Assembly: GCF_024498355.1 (NCBI RefSeq)
Contig: NZ_CP101833.1
Location: 1,159,001 to 1,223,000 of the forward strand
Direction of reading: 5' to 3'
Length of the DNA stretch: 64,000 nt
Origin: Bacillus pumilus
Lineage (GTDB): Bacteria > Bacillota > Bacilli > Bacillales > Bacillaceae
Shown: positions 59,205 through 64,000 of the stretch, piece by piece
How the letters are laid out: every line of letters begins with the position of its first letter
Numbering within the stretch: the first letter of the stretch is position 1
Made by a program: the position numbers and the translations under genes
Notes under the pieces: model-generated
Database searches by the model: none
Told to the model about the DNA's origin: nothing
Seen by the model: only the letters and a program-made list of their open reading frames with translations

Positions 59205-60509
59205 TGTCTTTTTCATATAATAATAAATAGGCAGTCCAGCCAATCCGATCAGCATGGAGAAAAGGCAGCTTTTCCAATCCGTGATCATCGTGCTGATTAA
59301 GACGAATAAAGAGCCAATAATCGCAATGATCGGTGTCAGCGGATAAAGTGGTACGCTATAAGCGCGCTTCATTCCGCTGTTTTGTTTTCTTAGCTTAAAT
59401 ACAGCGAAAAAGGCCATCACATAAAAGATATAAATCATGAAAATCGAAACCTCTGACAGCTTCTCAGGATTACTGACGATCATAAATACAATGGCGATCA
59501 AAATTTGCACAAATACAGCGACCCAAGGTGTTTGGAAGGTAGGATGTATACGTGAAATGGCTTTGGCGAAAGGGATTTGTTTTCGTTCTGCCATCGCAAA
59601 AATCACACGAGGGAATGAAAGAACCTTTCCGTTCAAACAGCCAAAGATACTAATGATGATCCCAATGCTAATGATTTTACCGCCAATTGGACCAAAGAGC
59701 ATCGTAGCAGCAGTACTTGTCGCATTTTCACCCAGCTGAACGATTTCATTAGCTGGTAATACGTGCAAAAGTGCCACATTAATAAAGAGATAACAGGCTG
59801 TGACAATTAAAATCCCGCCTGCCATCGCTCGAGGAAGCAGTTTCTCTGGGTTTTTCATTTCACCGCCAAGCGCTGCAAGCAAAATCCAGCCATCATAGGC
59901 AAACAACGTAGCCAAAACCGCTGCACCGAAGTTCATCTGAGCGATACTGTCGTTGACAGCCGTGAAGATGTTTTCATTTCCTTTCCATAAGCCAAACACA
60001 ATAATAGCGGCAATCGGGACAAGCTTTCCGATCGTGGTTAGCCCTTGTACAAACCCACCGTATTTCGTTCCCATTATGTTGATGACACATAAAAATAGAA
60101 CCGTAATAATGCCAATGGCTGTAGACCATAAAGAAGAAAGAGAAAATAAATTGGCTAATAATGAACCAAAATAAAGACCAAGAGCACCAATAATGGCAGG
60201 TCCGTAAATGATAATTTGCACCCAGCCGCATAAGTAGCCCCAAAATTCACCGTACACTTCTTCAAGATAAGCATACAAACCGCCGGTTCGCGGGATTTGT
60301 GTACCAATTTCGGCGACAGTCAGTCCGCCTGCAAGGGTTAATATCCCGCCTAACAGCCAAGCAAATAATGCGATGTCGGAGCTTCCTGAATAGGAAAGGA
60401 CGTTGCCTGGCTTCATAAAGACGCCTGACCCGATAATGGTCCCGATGACAAGAGATAGGGCAAAAAATAAGCCGATGTCTTGTTTTAACGCTGGTTGTTC
60501 TTTGTTCAT
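59184..60509 (-). CDS. steT: Serine/threonine exchanger SteT (APC/LAT family)
   Basis: A 441-residue amino-acid transporter with 12 predicted helices. N-terminal ALSLVIGTIIGSGVFMKPGNVL is the LAT/APC signature, followed by LTVAEIGTQIPRTGGLYAYLEEVYGEFWGYLCGW and later FAYDGWILLAALGGEMKNPEKLLPRAMAGG. B. subtilis SteT (YkbA) is an obligate Ser/Thr exchanger and the model prokaryotic LAT. Here it holds the same place before ykcA-htrA. Confidence 0.92.
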   Translation of the reverse strand: MNKEQPALKQDIGLFFALSLVIGTIIGSGVFMKPGNVLSYSGSSDIALFAWLLGGILTLAGGLTVAEIGTQIPRTGGLYAYLEEVYGEFWGYLCGWVQIIIYGPAIIGALGLYFGSLLANLFSLSSLWSTAIGIITVLFLCVINIMGTKYGGFVQGLTTIGKLVPIAAIIVFGLWKGNENIFTAVNDSIAQMNFGAAVLATLFAYDGWILLAALGGEMKNPEKLLPRAMAGGILIVTACYLFINVALLHVLPANEIVQLGENATSTAATMLFGPIGGKIISIGIIISIFGCLNGKVLSFPRVIFAMAERKQIPFAKAISRIHPTFQTPWVAVFVQILIAIVFMIVSNPEKLSEVSIFMIYIFYVMAFFAVFKLRKQNSGMKRAYSVPLYPLTPIIAIIGSLFVLISTMITDWKSCLFSMLIGLAGLPIYYYMKKTKNKAER

Positions 60510-60838
60510 TACACACGACCTCCTGCATCACTTTCGTACGTTACTGTGACATGTATTTTGTTCATTGTAATACGATTTTAGGAAAACAAGAATTAAAAAA
60601 ATTTTCTGATTTTCGTATTTGTCTCTAAAAGTGTTTATTTATTGGAGATATTAGGGTGAATGTTGTGTTAAAAACGAACAATATAAGATTATTTTCGTTT
60701 TAATGTTAATTTAAAGGGCGAAAACCGAACATCCAGTAAACGTGCAGCCAAACGGTTGACTTTTCTTGAAAAATGACCTATTTTATTCATAAGGATATTA
60801 TCTTGAATTCGAGATATTTTGAAATAGGAGTGAAACTA
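60510..60838. other. Divergent region steT-ykcA
   Basis: About 330 bp, AT-rich. The ykcA promoter TTGACT (60756-60761), 17 bp, TATTTT (60779-60784) is the only clear element. No gene or RNA is seen. The steT promoter is not obvious. Confidence 0.55.
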
Positions 60839-61792
60839 ATGAAAATAAATGGGATTCACCACGTATCTGCACTAACAGCCAATGCTCAGAAAAATGTTGA
60901 TTTCTACCGCCGAATCCTTGGCTTGAAACTTGTGAAGAAAACAGTCAATCAGGATGACCCTTCTATGTATCACTTGTTTTATGGAGATGAGGTCGCCTCA
61001 CCAGGAACGGAGCTCACATTCTTTGAAATTCCAATGCTGGCCAGACGTTTGGAAGGAACAAATGCCATCACACGCACAGGCCTTCTCGTTTCTTCTGAAG
61101 AAGCACTTTCATTTTGGGAAAAGCGGTTTGAAGAAAAAGGCGTGCAGCAAGAAACAGCTTCCTTAAGAGGCGGCAGACCTGCCTTGCGATTTACAGATCC
61201 AGAAGGGCAGCAACTATTTTTGACAGTAGAACCGAATGGACATGAGGCAGGTTCACCGCCAGTACATGACGATATTCCTGCAGATTTTGCGATTAGAGGT
61301 TTAGGTCCTGTAGAATTAACAGTTGCAAAAGCAGAAAAAACGATCAGCGTCTTAACGGATATCCTTGGTTTCACTGAAAGGGCACGTGAACAATCAAATG
61401 ACGGTGAGATCGTGACCATTTTTGAGTCAGGAAATGGCGGTGCTGGAACAGAAATTCATGTGATCGAAAAAACTGAAGGACCTTCTGAGCGTTCCGGCAG
61501 AGGAAGTGTGCATCACGTAGCCTTTCGCGCGGAGGATGCAGAGGAGCTGGAAAAATGGCATGACAAAATATCAAAAGCAGGCTTCACGAACTCTGGTGTT
61601 GTGGAACGCTTCTACTTCAAAGCACTTTACTTTAGAGAGCCAAATGGTATTTTGTTTGAAATTTCAACAGATGGCCCTGGGTTTACAGTAGATGAAGGAG
61701 TGGATGAGCTTGGTGATCAGCTAGCACTTCCGCCATTTCTAGAGCACAAACGAGCAGAAATTGAACAACGATTAACCCCAATCCAGTCATGA
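60839..61792 (+). CDS. ykcA: Glyoxalase/ring-cleaving dioxygenase-like protein YkcA
   Basis: A 317-residue two-module vicinal-oxygen-chelate protein. Module 1: MKINGIHHVSALTANAQKNVDFYRRILGLKLVKKTVNQDDP and TPGTELTFFEIP; module 2: IRGLGPVELTVAKAEKTISVLTDILGF, HHVAFRAEDAEELEKW and YFREPNGILFEISTDGPGF. Metal ligands are the His of GIHH and HHVAF and Glu of LFEIS. Related to MhqA/MhqO/MhqE quinone-responsive dioxygenases; reaction not established. Start at 60839 after taggag; the frame is open 22 codons upstream without SD. Confidence 0.88.
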   Translation: MKINGIHHVSALTANAQKNVDFYRRILGLKLVKKTVNQDDPSMYHLFYGDEVASPGTELTFFEIPMLARRLEGTNAITRTGLLVSSEEALSFWEKRFEEKGVQQETASLRGGRPALRFTDPEGQQLFLTVEPNGHEAGSPPVHDDIPADFAIRGLGPVELTVAKAEKTISVLTDILGFTERAREQSNDGEIVTIFESGNGGAGTEIHVIEKTEGPSERSGRGSVHHVAFRAEDAEELEKWHDKISKAGFTNSGVVERFYFKALYFREPNGILFEISTDGPGFTVDEGVDELGDQLALPPFLEHKRAEIEQRLTPIQS

Positions 61793-61794
61793 TC

Positions 61795-61826
61795 AAAAAG
61801 CAGCTCAAATTAATGGGCTGCTTTTT
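61795..61826. terminator. Bidirectional terminator ykcA/htrA
   Basis: aaaaagcagc / gctgcttttt stem between convergent genes. Confidence 0.92.
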
Positions 61827-61828
61827 CG

Positions 61829-63151
61829 TTAGGAGCTTACTTCCTTTGATTCCGATTGCGTTAATGTGACCTGTTTTGTTTCTTCTTTTCCGTTTCGAAT
61901 GAGTGTGATCTTCACCGCGTCTCCTACTTTTGCATTCGTGTAAAGCTCGTGTCGTAATTCACTGCCGGTTTTTACTTTCTTGCCATTGATGGCGGTAATG
62001 ACATCCTCTGATTTTAAGCCAGCTTTTGCAGCAGGTGAGCCGGCGGCGATATCTTTGACGTACACGCCTTTATCCAGCTGACTGCTTTTGAGTCCTAGTG
62101 TTTCTTTCTGATAAACATTTGGGACTTGTTCAAGATCCAGCATGCTAATGCCGATATAAGGACGCACAATTTTTCCTTTTGCGAGAAGCTGTTCGGCGAT
62201 GGGTTTGACATCATTTATTGGGAGCGCGAATCCAATTCCTTCAACACCTGTTTCAGAGATTTTCATACTCGTGATTCCCACAACCTTTCCGTCTGTTGTT
62301 AAAAGCGGTCCGCCGCTGTTGCCGGGGTTAATGGCTGCATCTGTTTGAATGACATTAATGCTGCTCTCGCCAGCTGATGTATTCATAGAGACTGTTCGAT
62401 CGACACCGCTGACAATTCCTTGCGTCACGGTTCTTGATAAATCTTCGCCAAGCGGGTTTCCGATCGCGATGACGGTTTCTCCAGCTCGAAGTGAAGAAGA
62501 ATCGCCTAATGTCGCAGCCTTCGTGACATTGCTGCTGCTAATTTCTACAACCGCTAGGTCAGTCAGCGGGTCTGCACCGACCAATTTTCCTTCAACGGTT
62601 TTGCCATCGTGCAAGGAGACCGTCAGTTTGTTTGCCCCTTCAATGACATGGTTGTTTGTTAAGACATAGGCTTTACTGCCGGATTTTTTAAAAATAACCC
62701 CAGAGCCTGTACCAGTCTCTTCCTCTTGACTGCTTTTGTTTTGATTTTGCTGTGATTCATCGAAAGGCGTATTGACATCGCCAAAACCCGCTGCCGTTTG
62801 ACTTTGCGTTTGGTAGTTTGTTATGCCGACAATGGCTGGTGATACATTTTCGACCATGCTTGAGATGCTGCTTGATGAATTCGATGTTTGTACGGCTGTC
62901 GTTTTTGACGTTTTGGCGTTTGTATCATTTGTTGATACAGCTTCTGTTTTTGTTGACGATTTATTTGCTGTACTGCTCTCTGAATGCTGAGCGTATGGCG
63001 TGAGGACGTAGACACCTAATGCTAACGTACCGCCTACAATGCCGCTTACGAACGGCTTAAACCAGCCACTCGGCTTCTTCTTCGGTTTTTGTGGTTGTTC
63101 GATTGTTTGTAATTCATAAGAAGGTTGTTTTTCATCTTTGTGATTTGTCAT
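61829..63151 (-). CDS. htrA: Membrane-anchored serine protease HtrA
   Basis: A 440-residue DegP/HtrA protein. Cytosolic head, one membrane helix (PFVSGIVGGTLALGVYVLTPYA, about 38-59), Ser/Thr/Lys linker, then a trypsin-like domain: His in TNNHVIEGA, Asp in DPLTDLAVVEI, Ser in NPGNSGGPLLT; C-terminal PDZ (IAAGSPAAKAGLKSEDVITAINGKKV). It degrades misfolded secreted proteins and is induced by CssRS in B. subtilis. Start ATG 63151 with aagagag; a GTG three codons upstream overlaps the SD. Confidence 0.95.
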   Translation of the reverse strand: MTNHKDEKQPSYELQTIEQPQKPKKKPSGWFKPFVSGIVGGTLALGVYVLTPYAQHSESSTANKSSTKTEAVSTNDTNAKTSKTTAVQTSNSSSSISSMVENVSPAIVGITNYQTQSQTAAGFGDVNTPFDESQQNQNKSSQEEETGTGSGVIFKKSGSKAYVLTNNHVIEGANKLTVSLHDGKTVEGKLVGADPLTDLAVVEISSSNVTKAATLGDSSSLRAGETVIAIGNPLGEDLSRTVTQGIVSGVDRTVSMNTSAGESSINVIQTDAAINPGNSGGPLLTTDGKVVGITSMKISETGVEGIGFALPINDVKPIAEQLLAKGKIVRPYIGISMLDLEQVPNVYQKETLGLKSSQLDKGVYVKDIAAGSPAAKAGLKSEDVITAINGKKVKTGSELRHELYTNAKVGDAVKITLIRNGKEETKQVTLTQSESKEVSS

Positions 63152-63242
63152 TCGGATCACTCTCTTTCATCAATTTTTACATGTATGTGTTCAAGGTGTT
63201 TTACGGTATGTGGTGGATACTGACTTTATCGTAAGAAAAAAA

Positions 63243-63271
63243 TGTGGGATAAAAATGAAAACATTGTGGGA
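63243..63271 (-). promoter_or_regulatory. Repeats upstream of htrA, possible CssR sites
   Basis: TGTGGGA at 63243-63249 and 63265-63271, 22 bp apart (two helical turns), about 95-120 nt before the htrA start; on the minus strand they read TCCCACA. CssR of B. subtilis binds TTTTCACA-type repeats at this place, so these may be the local variant. Weak evidence. Confidence 0.4.
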
Positions 63272-63320
63272 AATTGTTAAAATAAGTAGTGAATCTAAGC
63301 AAAATAGAGGAGATTAAACT

Positions 63321-64000
63321 GTGGAGACAATCGGAATCATTGGATATGGAAGCATGGCTGATATGATGGTACAAAAATGGCTGGAAAAAAGGGTGCTAGA
63401 TGCCCGTCAGTTCATGATCCATACAAGAAGTGAAACGGAGCGGCTGCATCAGCTCAAAGAGAAGCACGATGATGTAAACATCTGCTCATTAGATGAACTC
63501 TCTGCGTCATGTGATGTTCTGTTTGTCTGTGTGCCGCCGCTTGCTGTACTTGACGTTCTGGATCAGCTGCACCCGGCAAAGAAAGCGATACATATTGTGT
63601 CAGTGGCAGCGGCTGTGACGTTAGATAAATTAACGCAGCATACGAATCAACCAGTATCCAGATACATCCCAACTTTGACTTCAGCCGTTGGGACGGGCGT
63701 ATCGCTAGTTGCGCATGGTGTAACCGTAGGGGATGAAGAGAAAAAACGTTTGAACCGTCTGCTTTCAGCCTTTAGCATCGTCCGGGAAGTGGAGGAAGAC
63801 CGGTTTGATGCGGCGAGTAATTTGACAAGCTCTTCTCCTGGTTTTATCGCTGCTATTTTTGAAGAAATGGCGAAAGCCGCTGTGAGAAATAGTGAGCTTT
63901 CCTTAGAGGAAGCATATGAATTTTTAACTTATGCGCTTTTAGGCACAGGCCAAGTCCTTGTAGAACACGGCCTCACATTCGCTGAAACGGTCAATAGGGT
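63321..64000 (+). CDS. proG: Pyrroline-5-carboxylate reductase ProG (partial)
   Basis: The frame is open to the right edge (226 codons). GTG start after agaggag. N-terminal Rossmann motif TIGIIGYGSMADMMVQKWLEK, mid-protein VLFVCVPPLAVLDVLDQLHP, then VSVAAAVTLDKL and the conserved helical dimerisation part with FDAASNLTSSSPGFIAAIFEEMAKAAVRNSELSLEEAYEFLTYALLGTG. It reduces pyrroline-5-carboxylate to proline. B. subtilis proG also follows htrA. C-terminus outside the window. Confidence 0.92.
   Translation, partial: METIGIIGYGSMADMMVQKWLEKRVLDARQFMIHTRSETERLHQLKEKHDDVNICSLDELSASCDVLFVCVPPLAVLDVLDQLHPAKKAIHIVSVAAAVTLDKLTQHTNQPVSRYIPTLTSAVGTGVSLVAHGVTVGDEEKKRLNRLLSAFSIVREVEEDRFDAASNLTSSSPGFIAAIFEEMAKAAVRNSELSLEEAYEFLTYALLGTGQVLVEHGLTFAETVNR

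Overview
The window looks like the chromosome of a Bacillus of the B. pumilus / safensis / altitudinis group. The evidence is AT-rich, strong-SD Firmicute genes, long blocks matching the B. subtilis gene order (thiO-S-G-F-D, fabI, cotO, cotZYXWV, yjcA, spoVIF, yjcD-H, metIC; and xlyA, spoIISBA, pit-ykaA, steT, ykcA, htrA, proG), and a chromosomal chloramphenicol acetyltransferase with a nine-codon attenuation leader of the cat-86 type known from B. pumilus. No homology search was run; every assignment rests on reading motifs and recalling families.

Layout. 1-3.1 kb: thiamine thiazole and HMP kinase operon. 3.2-9.1 kb: FapR-type fabI promoter and enoyl-ACP reductase, then a sporulation block (cotO, insoluble-crust genes cotZ/Y/X/W/V, yjcA, three small spore-type genes, spoVIF), several genes behind good sigma-K promoters. 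9.1-16.4 kb: yjcD helicase, yjcF/G/H, and metI-metC under a SAM-I riboswitch. A tRNA-Val(GAC) at 16.47 kb marks the left edge of an accessory region.

16.6-31 kb is accessory and visibly decaying: an endolysin relic, several frameshifted or nonsense-broken genes, a SGNH/CE6 esterase, cat with its attenuator, an intact rap-phr quorum module whose pheromone precursor carries three related repeats, a second rap-phr module with a broken rap but an intact phr, a third rap reduced to about 37 codons, a GNAT/LysR chimera, a LysR-MFS pair, and an anti-TRAP (rtpA) gene without an obvious T-box. 31-40 kb: coat-type alanine racemase, a secreted Kelch protein with a 48-bp tandem repeat, two tandem flagellin genes with sigma-D promoters and CsrA-type leader hairpins, a frameshifted FAD oxidoreductase, a chemoreceptor relic, a poly-gamma-glutamate hydrolase and an ImmA-type protease behind a LexA-like box. 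40-46.8 kb: xlyA amidase, spoIIS toxin-antitoxin, phosphate transport, ggt.

47.4-58.8 kb is the most interesting part: a galactitol-type PTS (IIA, IIC, IIB), a membrane protein and a zinc alcohol dehydrogenase; then a complete acetoin/2-oxoacid dehydrogenase-like complex (E1alpha, E1beta, E2, E3), two overlapping SDR genes (one with its catalytic Tyr and Lys replaced) and a SorC-family regulator. Both operons start with TTGACT-17 bp-TATRAT-like promoters followed, at the same distance, by the same bipartite element (ACAAAKGTAAC, 6 bp, GAACA). That suggests one regulon, and a pathway in which an imported phosphorylated polyol is oxidised and then cleaved by a TPP/lipoyl/CoA complex rather than by an aldolase. 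58.8-64 kb returns to the conserved backbone (steT, ykcA, htrA, proG).
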